Positions 19,252 to 28,320 of a DNA stretch of 64,000 nt are shown here, one piece after another. Where the stretch lies: the NCBI RefSeq assembly GCF_947489715.1, contig NZ_CANLER010000002.1, positions 701,597 to 765,596 on the forward strand, in the 5' to 3' direction. Made by a program: the position numbers and the translations under genes. Positions within the stretch are counted from its first letter, which is position 1. Every line of letters begins with the position of its first letter. The stretch comes from an uncultured Roseovarius sp. (GTDB lineage: Bacteria; Pseudomonadota; Alphaproteobacteria; Rhodobacterales; Rhodobacteraceae). The notes under the pieces are model-generated. The model worked only from the letters and a program-made list of their open reading frames with translations, was not told where the DNA came from and searched no databases.

Positions 19252-20304
19252 TTAGTCCACCCAGCCTTGCAAGTTGGTCGCGACAATCGAGGACAGCGCG
19301 TGGATGTGAGAATCGCTGTCATTCAGACATGGAATATAGGTAAATTCCTCGCCTCCGGCCTCTTCAAAGCTTTCGCGAATCTCTTCGTTGATCTCTTCCA
19401 GCGTTTCGATGCAATCAGCTGAAAAAGCGGGTGCAATCACGGCAATTTTTTTCTTGTCCTCTTCCCGCGCCAGCCGTGCGACCTCTTCAACAGTGTAGGG
19501 CTTCAGCCATTCCTCGGGTCCAAAGACCGATTGGAATGTCGTGGTAATCTGCGTGTCATCCCATCCCAGCCGTTCTTTTAGCAACCGCGTGGTTTTCTGA
19601 CATTGGCAATGATACGGATCGCCTTGCATCAGATACCGTTTTGGCATTCCGTGATAGGAAACAACCAAGATATCAGGACGCTTGACGATATCGGCATAGG
19701 CCTCCTCGACCGAAGTGGCGAGCGAGTCAATATATTGAGGATTTTCGAAATAAGGTTCGACGACTCGCGCGGTCGGCTGCCACGTTTCGTCCATCAACGC
19801 ACGAAAGAACTGATCGTTTGCCGTGGCTGATGTTGCTCCTGCGTAATGCGGGTAGAGCGGAAAAAACAGGATACGGGTGCATCCGGCGTCGACCATCTGG
19901 CGCACTTTGGATTTGGTCGAAGGATTGCCATAACGCATGCAGAAATCCACCATCACCTGATCGCCGAAGCGTTCTTGCATGGCCGCAGCCATTTTCTCGG
20001 TCTGATCGCGGGTGATTGTCATCAAAGGGCTTTCGCCCTTTTCCTCGTTCCAGATAGATTTGTAGGCTGCACCACTGCTGAATGGTCGCTTGGACAGAAT
20101 GATCAGTTGAAGCAGCGGTTGCCATTTCCATTTCGGATAGTCGATGACACGTTGATCTGACAGGAATTCATTCAGATAGCGCCGCATCGACCAGTAATCG
20201 GTGTTGTCCGGCGTGCCCAGATTGGCCAGCAATACACCGGTCTTCGCGGTTTTGATGCTGGGGTGATCGTCCGGTGCGCTCTGAGGTTGATATGCGTCTG
20301 ACAT
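19252..20304 (-). CDS. hemH: ferrochelatase
   Basis: 350 residues. Inserts ferrous iron into protoporphyrin IX, the last step of haem synthesis; the many cytochromes c encoded in the Sox locus depend on it. Seen: GVLLANLGTPD, FPLYPHYAGATSATAND, the catalytic His in VVSYHGMPKRYL, and AFSADCIETLEEI. Length and blocks are typical. Convergent with the small membrane protein gene, sharing its terminator. Confidence 0.96.
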   Translation of the reverse strand: MSDAYQPQSAPDDHPSIKTAKTGVLLANLGTPDNTDYWSMRRYLNEFLSDQRVIDYPKWKWQPLLQLIILSKRPFSSGAAYKSIWNEEKGESPLMTITRDQTEKMAAAMQERFGDQVMVDFCMRYGNPSTKSKVRQMVDAGCTRILFFPLYPHYAGATSATANDQFFRALMDETWQPTARVVEPYFENPQYIDSLATSVEEAYADIVKRPDILVVSYHGMPKRYLMQGDPYHCQCQKTTRLLKERLGWDDTQITTTFQSVFGPEEWLKPYTVEEVARLAREEDKKKIAVIAPAFSADCIETLEEINEEIRESFEEAGGEEFTYIPCLNDSDSHIHALSSIVATNLQGWVD

Positions 20305-20363
20305 CTAAGATCAGTCCCTATTTCACAGATTTCGGGTTGGACATAGCGGAAGGGGCTTTGCCG

Positions 20364-21182
20364 TCAATCTTTTAGCGGTGTTTCCGTGGCTCCAAGTGCG
20401 TCCGCCAATCGGGACGAGGCTGATCCTGGGCGTAATGGTTGAGGTTGGCTGGCGTCGGGTGCCCATCCGGTCAGGAAAATCAGATCAAATGTGGCGGTGA
20501 TGCGATTCTGGTCGTCGCCAAACCTGTCCCTGTAGATATCACAGGCTCGATCGAACAATCGTTTTTGTGTTCCATGTCTCAGACGGCTCGCGAGGGCATT
20601 GTTTTCGCCCATTGCCTGCAAATCACGCATCAGGTGATGTGGGGAAGTATAGCTGACTTTCGTGGGCAAACTGTCGGCCACGGGCAGTGCGAACCCTGCC
20701 CTTTGTAGTAATGCACCCAGATCGCGGATTTCGGCCATCGGAGCCACCCGTGGAGACAGACCCCCAAAAAGATCCGATTCCGCCTGCGCGAGGGCGGCGC
20801 GTAATTCATGCAAGGTTTCACCGCCGAACATCACAGCGAGAAAGAGGCCATCAGCCTGAAGTGCGCGACGCACTTGAATCATCTGACCCACAGGATCATC
20901 CGCCCAATGCAGACACATGGTATGGATCACCAGATCATGGGCTTGAGGCGCCAATTCAAGGGTAGCATCGTCTGAAACGCAAAGTGCCTCTGTAAAGGTG
21001 TTTTGCCAGAATTCAGGAAATCCACTGACAACGGCGATATCGCTAAAGGTTTTATTAACCAGTTCGAGGCGATGCTTGATCTCATCACGGGCAGCCTCGT
21101 GCAAAAAAAGCGCAGGTTGACCAGTGCGGTTCGCACGGCGGCGATTGCGGATCAGGGCCGCGCGATCGGTCAGGGTATTCAT
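20364..21182 (-). CDS. NDUFAF5/BioC-like methyltransferase-fold protein with degenerate SAM motif
   Basis: About 272 residues from MNTLTDRAAL. The overall pattern (LHEAARDEIKHRLELVNKTF, DLVIHTMCLHWADDPVG, LSPRVAPMAEIRDLGALLQRAGF) matches the alphaproteobacterial relatives of NDUFAF5, an assembly factor of respiratory complex I. The usual glycine-rich motif I (V/L-D-x-G-x-G-x-G) is not visible; its place is taken by DIAVVSGFPEF. Activity is therefore uncertain. It diverges from comF with only 18 bases between starts. Confidence 0.8.
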   Translation of the reverse strand: MNTLTDRAALIRNRRRANRTGQPALFLHEAARDEIKHRLELVNKTFSDIAVVSGFPEFWQNTFTEALCVSDDATLELAPQAHDLVIHTMCLHWADDPVGQMIQVRRALQADGLFLAVMFGGETLHELRAALAQAESDLFGGLSPRVAPMAEIRDLGALLQRAGFALPVADSLPTKVSYTSPHHLMRDLQAMGENNALASRLRHGTQKRLFDRACDIYRDRFGDDQNRITATFDLIFLTGWAPDASQPQPLRPGSASSRLADALGATETPLKD

Positions 21183-21200
21183 GGCGGAGACATTAGAGCG

Positions 21201-21929
21201 ATGGCAGCCGGGTTTCAAACAGCCTTGCACCTTATTTATCCACCGCGCTGTACCTTATGCGGCACACATGTCGAAAGTGACTTTGGCCTATGTGGGCCCT
21301 GTTGGCGCGACACGCCTTTTATTTCGGGTCTTTGTTGCGACATCTGTGGTGTCCCGTTACCCGGACAGGATTATGGCACCGATGAGGTTTGCGACGATTG
21401 CCTGAAAACAGCGCGCCCCTGGAGCCGCGGTCGTGCGGCATTGGTCTATCGGGATAACGGTCGCAAACTTGTATTGGCTTTAAAACACGGTGATCGCCAC
21501 GATGTGGTTCGCCCCGCCGCGCTGTGGTTGGCGCGGGCAGCAGCACCGCTATTGTCTGAAGATATGTTGATAGCACCTGTCCCGTTGCATTGGATGCGCA
21601 TGCTTAAGCGACGCTACAATCAATCGGCCTTACTGGTGAAGGCTCTCTCTCAGGAAACTGGCCTGGATCACTGTCCAGACCTCCTGATCAGACCAAAACG
21701 CACCCGGTCGCTGGAAGGTTTGGGCCGAGAAGAGCGTTTTGCAACACTTGCTGAGTCGATCAAAATCCATCCGAAGCGAGGCCACAAAATTGCCGGTCGC
21801 AAGGTTCTGTTGCTGGATGACGTCATGACCTCAGGCGCAACGCTTTCGGCCGCGACCCAGGCATGTGTTTCAGCCGGTGCCAAAGATGTGTGTATTCTAA
21901 CTCTGGCGCGAGTCGCAAAGGACACTTAA
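21201..21929 (+). CDS. comF: ComF-family amidophosphoribosyltransferase-like protein
   Basis: 242 residues. The N-terminus holds four Cys pairs of a zinc-ribbon type (CTLCG, CGPCW, CDICG, CDDC). The C-terminal phosphoribosyltransferase domain has LLLDDVMTSGATL. ComF proteins are tied to DNA uptake in competent bacteria, but their role elsewhere is open. The upstream in-frame extension runs antisense to the methyltransferase gene and is discarded. Confidence 0.88.
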   Translation: MAAGFQTALHLIYPPRCTLCGTHVESDFGLCGPCWRDTPFISGLCCDICGVPLPGQDYGTDEVCDDCLKTARPWSRGRAALVYRDNGRKLVLALKHGDRHDVVRPAALWLARAAAPLLSEDMLIAPVPLHWMRMLKRRYNQSALLVKALSQETGLDHCPDLLIRPKRTRSLEGLGREERFATLAESIKIHPKRGHKIAGRKVLLLDDVMTSGATLSAATQACVSAGAKDVCILTLARVAKDT

Positions 21930-21966
21930 GTTCCCGGTCAACACCATATGACAGGATGTGCATCTG

Positions 21967-22224
21967 ATGAAACCGGTCGAAATCTATACATCGCCCATGT
22001 GCGGCTTTTGCCATGCCGCCAAACGCCTATTGAAAGACAAGGGTGTCAATTTTTCTGAAATCAATGTCTGGTCAAACCCGGCCCGCAAGCCCGAGATGAT
22101 CAAACGCGCCAATGGTGGGCGCACCGTGCCGCAGATTTTTGTCGGTGATATCCATGTCGGTGGCTGCGACGACCTTTATGCGCTTGAGCGGGCGGGCAAA
22201 CTGGATTCGCTGCTGGCTGCGTGA
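21967..22224 (+). CDS. grxC: glutaredoxin 3
   Basis: 85 residues. A single glutaredoxin domain with active site CGFC in SPMCGFCHAAK (a variant of CPYC), cis-proline block RTVPQIF, and the glutathione-binding GGCDDL. It reduces disulfides and mixed glutathione disulfides. MKPVEIYTSP is chosen over an ATG three codons upstream. Its stop overlaps a possible GTG start of the next gene. Confidence 0.93.
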   Translation: MKPVEIYTSPMCGFCHAAKRLLKDKGVNFSEINVWSNPARKPEMIKRANGGRTVPQIFVGDIHVGGCDDLYALERAGKLDSLLAA

Positions 22225-22229
22225 GCGGC

Positions 22230-23060
22230 ATGAAGACGGCGCTTGTCCAACTCAATAGCAGTGATAACCCGAAATCGAACCTGCCTCAGACACGCGCTTT
22301 GATTGGTAATGCCGCGCGGCAAGGCGCGAATTTTGTTTTGACGCCGGAAGTAACCAACTGCGTTTCTGCAAGTCGTACGCATCAGGCGAGCGTTTTGCAG
22401 ACCGAAGATCAGGACATTACGCTTCAATCTTTGCGCGAGCAAGCTGCTGATCTTAGCATCTGGTTGCTGATCGGATCGCTGGCGCTCAAGACCGATGATA
22501 ACGATGGCCGGTTTTGCAACCGGTCGTTCCTTATTTCGTCCGAGGGTGACATCAAGGCGCGCTATGACAAGATCCATATGTTCGATGTGCAGGTTTCCGA
22601 AACCGAAACCTATCGCGAATCGGCGGGGTATAGACCGGGCGAATGCAGTGTTTTAACCAAGGTCGCCGATGTCAGCTTGGGAATGACGATTTGCTACGAT
22701 CTGCGGTTTCCACATGTTTACAGGGGTTTGGCTCAGGCTGGAGCAGATGTGATTACGGTTCCATCGGCGTTTTCGCCGGTCACCGGTGCCGCGCATTGGG
22801 AGGTACTGTTGCGCGCCCGCGCCATTGAAAATGGGTGTTACATCCTTGCACCCGCGCAGACAGGCTTGCATTCGGCACAGGTCGGTCGCGCGCGCGAAAC
22901 ATACGGTCATTCAATCGCAATAGACCCTTGGGGACGTGTTATTGAAGACGCCGGAACGGAGCCCGGGATCATTATCGTTGATCTGGACCCCTCCGAGGTG
23001 GCAAAAGCGCGAGAGCGTATCCCTTCGCTGATACATGGAACCGATTTTGGCAGCCCTTGA
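22230..23060 (+). CDS. carbon-nitrogen hydrolase (nitrilase superfamily, omega-amidase/Nit1-like)
   Basis: 276 residues. The catalytic triad Glu-Lys-Cys is visible: TPEVTN, ARYDKIHMFD and TICYDLRFPHVYR. This combination is typical of Nit1/Nit2-type amidases, whose known activity is on deaminated glutathione or 2-oxoglutaramate. A GTG at 22221 overlapping the grxC stop is an alternative start. Pairing with glutaredoxin suits a glutathione-repair role, which is inference. Confidence 0.88.
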   Translation: MKTALVQLNSSDNPKSNLPQTRALIGNAARQGANFVLTPEVTNCVSASRTHQASVLQTEDQDITLQSLREQAADLSIWLLIGSLALKTDDNDGRFCNRSFLISSEGDIKARYDKIHMFDVQVSETETYRESAGYRPGECSVLTKVADVSLGMTICYDLRFPHVYRGLAQAGADVITVPSAFSPVTGAAHWEVLLRARAIENGCYILAPAQTGLHSAQVGRARETYGHSIAIDPWGRVIEDAGTEPGIIIVDLDPSEVAKARERIPSLIHGTDFGSP

Positions 23061-23507
23061 ATGAATGACGAAACCAGAAATTCCTTGGCGGTCGCCCTGT
23101 TCAGCGAGATTTTGACCAACGACCAGTTAATCAGAAACCGCCTGACACGTGTGCTGCCCAAAGGGATGGAGGTGTCTCATTTTTCGGTCTTGAACCATTT
23201 GGCGCATTTGAATGATGAACGCAGCCCTGCGCAACTGGCGAAAAACTTTCACGTCACGCGCGGTGCGATGACCAATACGCTCAGCAAGCTTGAACTTGCG
23301 GGCTATGTTCACATTCGACCTGATTGGGATGACGCACGTCGGAAAATGGTCGCGATCAGCCCGGCGGGACGCACTGCGCGTGAGGCCGCGATCAGCGCAA
23401 TTGCACCGATGATATCAGAGATGGTCGCAGACCTGGGCGAGGACAAGGTACGCGCCACGCTACCGGTGATGCGCGAATTACGGGGTCGCCTGGAATCCAA
23501 GGACTAA
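23061..23507 (+). CDS. MarR-family transcriptional regulator
   Basis: 148 residues with a winged helix-turn-helix: SPAQLAKNFHVTRGAMTNTLSKLE as recognition region, then a wing containing DDARRKMV. It starts directly after the nitrilase stop, so it is probably co-transcribed with grxC and the amidase. Ligand and targets are unknown. Confidence 0.88.
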   Translation: MNDETRNSLAVALFSEILTNDQLIRNRLTRVLPKGMEVSHFSVLNHLAHLNDERSPAQLAKNFHVTRGAMTNTLSKLELAGYVHIRPDWDDARRKMVAISPAGRTAREAAISAIAPMISEMVADLGEDKVRATLPVMRELRGRLESKD

Positions 23508-23516
23508 AGACCGAGG

Positions 23517-24272
23517 TTAGGCAGATGCCGCTGGTTTTACGCTGGTTGTCACATAGTTGACGCTCAGATCGCGCGGCGAGAGAGACCAAGACCAAAGCAC
23601 TGGATTGAAGACAAAACCCTTGCGGTCGACCGGTTCCAAACCTGCCTTTTTCAGCAATTCGTAAAGCTCATCCGGGGTAATAAACTTGTGCCATTCATGG
23701 GTGCCCTTCGGCAACCAGCGCATCACATATTCCGCGCCAACAATGGCCATGGCAAAGCTTTTTGCGTTACGATTGATGGTCGAACAAAGGTGAATGCCAC
23801 CTGGGCGCAAGAGTTGTCGGCAAGCCGTCAGATAGGCCAGCGGATCGGCGACATGTTCGACAACTTCCATATTCAGTACCGCGTCGAACTGCTCGCCAGA
23901 ATCGGCCATCGCTTCGGCTGTTGTATGGCGATAATCAATCTCCAGCCCGCTTTGTTCCGCATGAAGTTGTGCCACGGGAATATTGCGTTCAGCCGCATCA
24001 GCGCCGACGACCTCAGCTCCCAAACGTGCCATCGGCTCACTTAGTAAACCACCTCCGCAACCGATATCGAGAACGCGCAGACCTTTGAATGGGCTCGGTT
24101 GGGACAGATCGCGATCAAACTCGGCGGCAATCTGATTTGTGATATAGTCCAACCTGCATGGGTTGAGCATGTGCAGCGGTTTGAATTTGCCGTTCGGATC
24201 CCACCATTCCGCGGCCATCGCCTCGAATTTGGCAACTTCGGCGGGATCAATCGTTGTGTGAGCGGCTTGCAT
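23517..24272 (-). CDS. ubiG: ubiquinone biosynthesis O-methyltransferase
   Basis: 251 residues. Methylates two hydroxyls during ubiquinone synthesis. SAM motif [15 protein letters not shown], post-motif VVGADAAE, and the family blocks [19 protein letters not shown] and GTHEWHKF are all seen. I pick the ATG at 24272, preceded by GGAGAG; an ATG four codons upstream (24284) is possible. The longer open frame to 24419 runs antisense into the next gene. Divergent from the aminopeptidase gene. Confidence 0.94.
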   Translation of the reverse strand: MQAAHTTIDPAEVAKFEAMAAEWWDPNGKFKPLHMLNPCRLDYITNQIAAEFDRDLSQPSPFKGLRVLDIGCGGGLLSEPMARLGAEVVGADAAERNIPVAQLHAEQSGLEIDYRHTTAEAMADSGEQFDAVLNMEVVEHVADPLAYLTACRQLLRPGGIHLCSTINRNAKSFAMAIVGAEYVMRWLPKGTHEWHKFITPDELYELLKKAGLEPVDRKGFVFNPVLWSWSLSPRDLSVNYVTTSVKPAASA

Positions 24273-24321
24273 TCTGCTCTCCATATGCTCTTGATGGTAT
24301 TGCCCATTATATAGGACGGTC

Positions 24322-25299
24322 ATGGATAAATTCTCAGGCCAAAAGAGCGCAGTCCAGTATTTGTATCCACCGGTTGAACCCTTTGACCGGCAAATGATGG
24401 ATGTGGGCGATGGACACAAGGTTTATGTCGAGCAATCCGGCAATCGCGAAGGCTTGCCGGTGGTCGTTTTGCATGGCGGTCCGGGGGGCGGGTGCAGCCC
24501 GGCGATGAGGCGCTATTTTGACCCCAAGGTTTATCGCATCGTTTTGTTTGATCAGCGCGGCTGTGGCCGGTCAAAGCCCCATGCCAGTGTCGAAGCGAAT
24601 ACAACCTGGCATCTGGTTGCGGATATCGAGCGCATCCGCCAGAGCTTTGGCATTGAGAACTGGATCGTTTTTGGTGGAAGCTGGGGTGCGACGCTGGCGT
24701 TGATCTACGCACAGGCCCATCCTGAACGGGTGGCGCAATTGGTGCTTCGGGGTGTCTTCATGATGACCCAGGCTGAGCTGGCGTGGTTCTATGGCGGGGC
24801 TGCCGGGCAATTCTGGCCTGAGACCTGGGAGCGTTTTCAAGAGCTTATCCCCGAGGATGAGCGGGGCGACATGATCGCGGCTTACCACAAACGCTTGTTC
24901 TCGGAGGATGCTACGGCGCAGACGGTCTATGCCAAAGCTTGGTCTGCCTGGGAAAACGCGGTTGCGACCGTGCATTCCACCGGGTCGAGTGGTGACAGCC
25001 CGGCGGAGTATGCGAGGGCCTTTGCGAGGCTGGAAAATCACTATTTCACCCATGCCGGATTTCTTGAGTACGATGGCCAAATTTTGGATCAGATGGGTAA
25101 GATATCGCATATTCCGGGCACGATCGTGCAAGGGCGGTTTGACATGATCTGCCCGCCCCGCACCGCGTACAGGCTGGCCAAAGCCTGGGGGACAAATGCG
25201 GATTTGCGGATGATTCCAGTGGCGGGGCATGCCTTGTCCGAGCCGGGGATCAGTGCTGAGCTTGTAGGCGTGATGGACCGGTTGGCGCGCCAGCGTTAA
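24322..25299 (+). CDS. pip: proline iminopeptidase (prolyl aminopeptidase, S33)
   Basis: 325 residues, alpha/beta hydrolase. Releases N-terminal proline from peptides. HGGPGGG (oxyanion), DQRGCGRS, nucleophile [10 protein letters not shown], Asp in QGRFDMICP and His in AGHALSEP form the full S33 set. Family length is normal. No operon partners are obvious. Confidence 0.92.
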   Translation: MDKFSGQKSAVQYLYPPVEPFDRQMMDVGDGHKVYVEQSGNREGLPVVVLHGGPGGGCSPAMRRYFDPKVYRIVLFDQRGCGRSKPHASVEANTTWHLVADIERIRQSFGIENWIVFGGSWGATLALIYAQAHPERVAQLVLRGVFMMTQAELAWFYGGAAGQFWPETWERFQELIPEDERGDMIAAYHKRLFSEDATAQTVYAKAWSAWENAVATVHSTGSSGDSPAEYARAFARLENHYFTHAGFLEYDGQILDQMGKISHIPGTIVQGRFDMICPPRTAYRLAKAWGTNADLRMIPVAGHALSEPGISAELVGVMDRLARQR

Positions 25300-25324
25300 C
25301 CCCCCGAATCAGGCCAAAAAACCC

Positions 25325-25376
25325 TGTCGGTATAACGTCGGTATTTTGTCGGTATAACGTCGGTGCCGCTGTCGGT
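25325..25376. repeat. tandem repeats upstream of the CDGSH gene
   Basis: Two exact copies of the 18-mer TGTCGGTATAACGTCGGT (25325-25342 and 25347-25364; period 22) followed by a partial third (TGTCGGT, 25370-25376). They lie 76-127 bases before the CDGSH ATG. Helical-turn spacing suggests tandem binding sites for a regulator. Confidence 0.6.
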
Positions 25377-25451
25377 TGGCCGTTGTCTTGAAATTTTGGA
25401 CGGGCAGAACGGTTCTTCGCGCTACTCTTAAACAAAACAGGGAGCGATTCG

Positions 25452-26078
25452 ATGACAGATACACCGGAAATCGAAGAACGTGAAAACGGGCCGCTGGTGG
25501 CCAAGGGAATTGCCCGCATGGTTGGACCGGATGGCGCAGAGGTCGAAACCAAGGAGGTGATGGCGCTGTGCCGCTGTGGTCAGTCCAAGAACAAACCCTT
25601 CTGCGATGGCAGCCACAAGGAAGCCGGTTTTGAGAGCCGGGGTGGCGAACCCGCGGGCAAGGACAAGCTGCTGACCTATGTGGGTGCCAACGCAACCGTG
25701 ACATATAACCCGATGATCTGTTCGCATGCAGCAGAGTGCGGACGTTTGGCCAGCAACATTTTCAACCCGGAACAGAAACCCTGGGTGCAGCCCGACAACG
25801 GGACCGTTGCTGAGGTTGAGGCTGTCGTGGCCGCCTGCCCATCCGGGGCGCTGGCGCTGAAACATGCTGATGGCGCGCTTGAGCATCATCTGGCGGACCG
25901 CTGCAACGTGGTGATCGAAAAGAACGGGCCCTATTGGATCCAAAATGTCAAATCACCGGTGAGTGTGCAGGGCGAGGGCATGTCATCGAAAAAATATGTG
26001 CTGTGCCGCTGCGGGCTGAGTGGGAACAAACCCTATTGCGACGGGTCGCATCGGGACAAGGGATGGCGGGACGACTGA
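25452..26078 (+). CDS. CDGSH - ferredoxin-like - CDGSH iron-sulfur protein
   Basis: 208 residues. It has two CDGSH domains (LCRCG...KPFCDGSH at about 38-56; LCRCG...KPYCDGSH at about 183-201). Between them lies a DUF1271/Fer4_19-type domain (ICSHAAECGR, ACPSGALAL). CDGSH domains bind a labile 2Fe-2S cluster by three Cys and one His. The arrangement implies up to three clusters in one soluble protein, for electron transfer or Fe-S sensing; no partner gene adjoins it. Confidence 0.88.
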   Translation: MTDTPEIEERENGPLVAKGIARMVGPDGAEVETKEVMALCRCGQSKNKPFCDGSHKEAGFESRGGEPAGKDKLLTYVGANATVTYNPMICSHAAECGRLASNIFNPEQKPWVQPDNGTVAEVEAVVAACPSGALALKHADGALEHHLADRCNVVIEKNGPYWIQNVKSPVSVQGEGMSSKKYVLCRCGLSGNKPYCDGSHRDKGWRDD

Positions 26079-26226
26079 TTGATATTCAGCGTCTGGCCTG
26101 TGGCAGCCTTATCCAAAAATGCGCTGCTTATGTTTGCAGCGATGTTCGTGGTGCTGAACTGTAAATGATGCAACCGGGCAGGTTGATGCCGCCCCGGATT
26201 TTCAGACCGGCGTGATCCCGATGCTT

Positions 26227-26916
26227 TCAGCCATATTCGACAAAAAGGTCATAGGAGCAGCTATAGACGGGGCTAATCAGCTGGACAACCAATCCCTCCT
26301 GGCCATCTAAACGCAGCCCCCAGGTTTTGACGCTGTTTTCTTCTGGGAAAAAGGGATCGAGAAAACCGATGCCTGCTTCATTGGCATGGAAGGCATTTAT
26401 CTTGCAGGAGTAATTATTTGAACGGCTCCGGATCTTTACGTTCAACGTTTGCTGCGCTGAATCCAACGGGATATAGTACCAGTCGTCTGATGATTGCGTA
26501 ACGATACCCGAAATTGCGCCACCGACTTCTATTACATTGGCCTGCTCCCAACTGTCGTTGGGTTCTGCTTCTTTCCCGTCAGCAGTTGGTCGGGGTGGAG
26601 CGGCGGAACCGCCTGTGCTGTTGGTGCCCGGTTCTTCTTTGGTCTCAGCTTGAATTTCGTCAGGTGCTGGGTTCGGAACATTTTGTGCAGCTTCGTGACG
26701 GACAGGCACGAAAATCGGTACCGTGAGGAAAGCAGCGCCGACAAGGAAGACAACCAATCCGATCGAGGATGCGTTGAATTTCAGTCCGAATATTTCGATT
26801 TTCGTTAAGCCATCAACCAATGGCGGTCGAAAGATAAACCAGAGGCCTACCAGCGAAAAAACGGCCCCAAGCGCCATGATGGCGTAAATCTGGATACTGG
26901 TCAGATCTTGCAGCAT
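26227..26916 (-). CDS. two-span membrane protein with extracytoplasmic PPC-like domain
   Basis: 229 residues. Two transmembrane segments (about 10-30 and 50-72) are followed by an acidic, Pro/Thr-rich linker. The final 110 residues begin EPNDSWEQANVI and continue DDWYYIPLD, the opening pattern of bacterial pre-peptidase C-terminal (PPC) domains. PPC domains usually sit on secreted proteases; here no protease is attached. Two Cys in the domain could form a disulfide. Function unknown. Confidence 0.62.
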   Translation of the reverse strand: MLQDLTSIQIYAIMALGAVFSLVGLWFIFRPPLVDGLTKIEIFGLKFNASSIGLVVFLVGAAFLTVPIFVPVRHEAAQNVPNPAPDEIQAETKEEPGTNSTGGSAAPPRPTADGKEAEPNDSWEQANVIEVGGAISGIVTQSSDDWYYIPLDSAQQTLNVKIRSRSNNYSCKINAFHANEAGIGFLDPFFPEENSVKTWGLRLDGQEGLVVQLISPVYSCSYDLFVEYG

Positions 26917-27141
26917 TCGTCCCCTAATGCCTTTTTAAAAGAATTACTTGTTTTTCAACCGATGGTAGCACAGCGGCGCAAGCGAGTCTTTACGGCGAAA
27001 AATGGCGCGCTGAATGACGTATTCGCCGGCCCCGAAATTAGAATGTGTTTGCAGTTTGAAATTGCTGCAAGGCCGACGGGCGGCTTTGCCCGAATTGTCA
27101 TCTATCTTGGTCTGTTTTGAGCCGGTTGAGGGATGACAGGA

Positions 27142-27537
27142 TCAGATATCTTCGCGAAGTTGTCGTTCGTAGTAATCAGCGTCGAACCAACCCAGTGAGG
27201 ATTTGACCTTGAGGTTCTCATCCAGATCCCATTCTTCCCAACCCTGAAACGCGACTTTCTTGCCGGATTCGGCGTGAGTGCCGGTGAAGGTCCAGACATA
27301 GACAGCGTGATCTCCGGCGATGAAACTGTGATCAAAGCGCAGGACCAAGTCGGGGAATTCATCGCAAAAGCCTTTGACCATTTCACCGATATCGGCGTGA
27401 CCGATCATCGGGTCGCCCCGGTTGATGCTGAACACAGCATCATCGGAGTAAGAGGCGGCAACCCCTTCCGGAGATTTGGCGCACCAAGCGTCGATATGTT
27501 TGGTGATCAAATCTTGTATTGCGTCTGGTGTTGGCAC
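27142..27537 (-). CDS. SnoaL/NTF2-like protein
   Basis: 131 residues. The pattern IDAWCAKSPEGVAASYSDDAVF, a central HADIGEMVKGFCDEFPDL and WTFTGTHAESGKKV is typical of SnoaL-like polyketide cyclase-fold proteins. Members bind small ligands or catalyse isomerisation; no specific role can be assigned. It diverges from rimP. Confidence 0.75.
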   Translation of the reverse strand: MPTPDAIQDLITKHIDAWCAKSPEGVAASYSDDAVFSINRGDPMIGHADIGEMVKGFCDEFPDLVLRFDHSFIAGDHAVYVWTFTGTHAESGKKVAFQGWEEWDLDENLKVKSSLGWFDADYYERQLREDI

Positions 27538-27704
27538 CGATTTCCCCCACGGTTTCTTTCATTTTCGACTAGAGTGATCGGATTCTTACAAGTCAAGTCG
27601 ACGATAACCAAAGACAAGCCTTGCAGACTCAGAGTACCGGGCGTATATGCATCTCAACAGCGGCGCTTGCGGGTCCACACCGACAGGCTCCACCGGAAAG
27701 TGTG

Positions 27705-27727
27705 ACGGGCCGCGCGCCCGTTTTTTT
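27705..27727 (+). terminator. terminator-like hairpin in the rimP leader (candidate attenuator)
   Basis: Stem ACGGGC / GCCCGT with loop CGCGC followed by 7 consecutive T (27721-27727), ending 13 bases before the rimP ATG. A working terminator here would stop the rimP-nusA-infB operon before its first gene, so it is most simply a regulated attenuator, or the 3' end of a short leader RNA. Confidence 0.6.
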
Positions 27728-27740
27728 GTGCTTGGAACCC

Positions 27741-28316
27741 ATGACCAACGATCTGATTGCAAAAGCAGCGATTGACCGCCGGATGGCCGAGATCATCATC
27801 CCTGTCATCGAAGATATGGGGTTTGAGCTGGTGCGCGTGCGTTTGATGGGCGGCAAGTCGCATATTTTGCAGATCATGGCTGAGCGGCCCGAGGGCGGCA
27901 TCGAAGTGGATGACTGTGCCCAGATCAGCACGGCCGTCAGCGCGGTGCTGGATGTCGAAGACCCGATCACCGAGGCCTATACGCTGGAAGTGTCATCGCC
28001 CGGGATCGACCGGCCGCTGACGCGGCTCAAGGATTTCGAGGCGTTCGAGGGTTATGAGGCCAAGATCGAGACCGCCGATCTGATCGACGGGCGGAAACGC
28101 TTCAAGGGTATGTTGGCGGGTGTTGAGGGCAGCGAAGTGCTGATCAATGTCGAGGAAGGCACGATCGGGCTGGAGTTTGACTGGCTGGCCGATGCCAAGC
28201 TGGTGCTGACCGACGAGTTGATCAAGGAAATGCTGCGTCAGCGCAAGGCGGCGGGCACACTGAACGAAGACGAATTTGACGATATAGAGACCGAAACCGG
28301 CTCTGAGGAGGACTGA
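27741..28316 (+). CDS. rimP: ribosome maturation factor RimP
   Basis: 191 residues. RimP assists 30S subunit maturation. Seen: [29 protein letters not shown], and [15 protein letters not shown], the family signature. The C-terminus carries an acidic extension ([15 protein letters not shown]). Start [10 protein letters not shown]; the longer frame upstream crosses the leader hairpin. First gene of the rimP-nusA-ylxR-infB operon, 4 bases from nusA. Confidence 0.95.
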   Translation: MTNDLIAKAAIDRRMAEIIIPVIEDMGFELVRVRLMGGKSHILQIMAERPEGGIEVDDCAQISTAVSAVLDVEDPITEAYTLEVSSPGIDRPLTRLKDFEAFEGYEAKIETADLIDGRKRFKGMLAGVEGSEVLINVEEGTIGLEFDWLADAKLVLTDELIKEMLRQRKAAGTLNEDEFDDIETETGSEED

Positions 28317-28320
28317 GAGA

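Noticed and set aside
26908..27120. 70-codon frame in the gap between 26917 and 27141
   Set aside because: No ribosome site, no recognisable family; the 225-base gap shows nothing else.
27600..27740. Possible tRNA before rimP, as at the E. coli metY-rimP junction
   Set aside because: No cloverleaf or T-loop consensus; only the terminator-like hairpin is supported.
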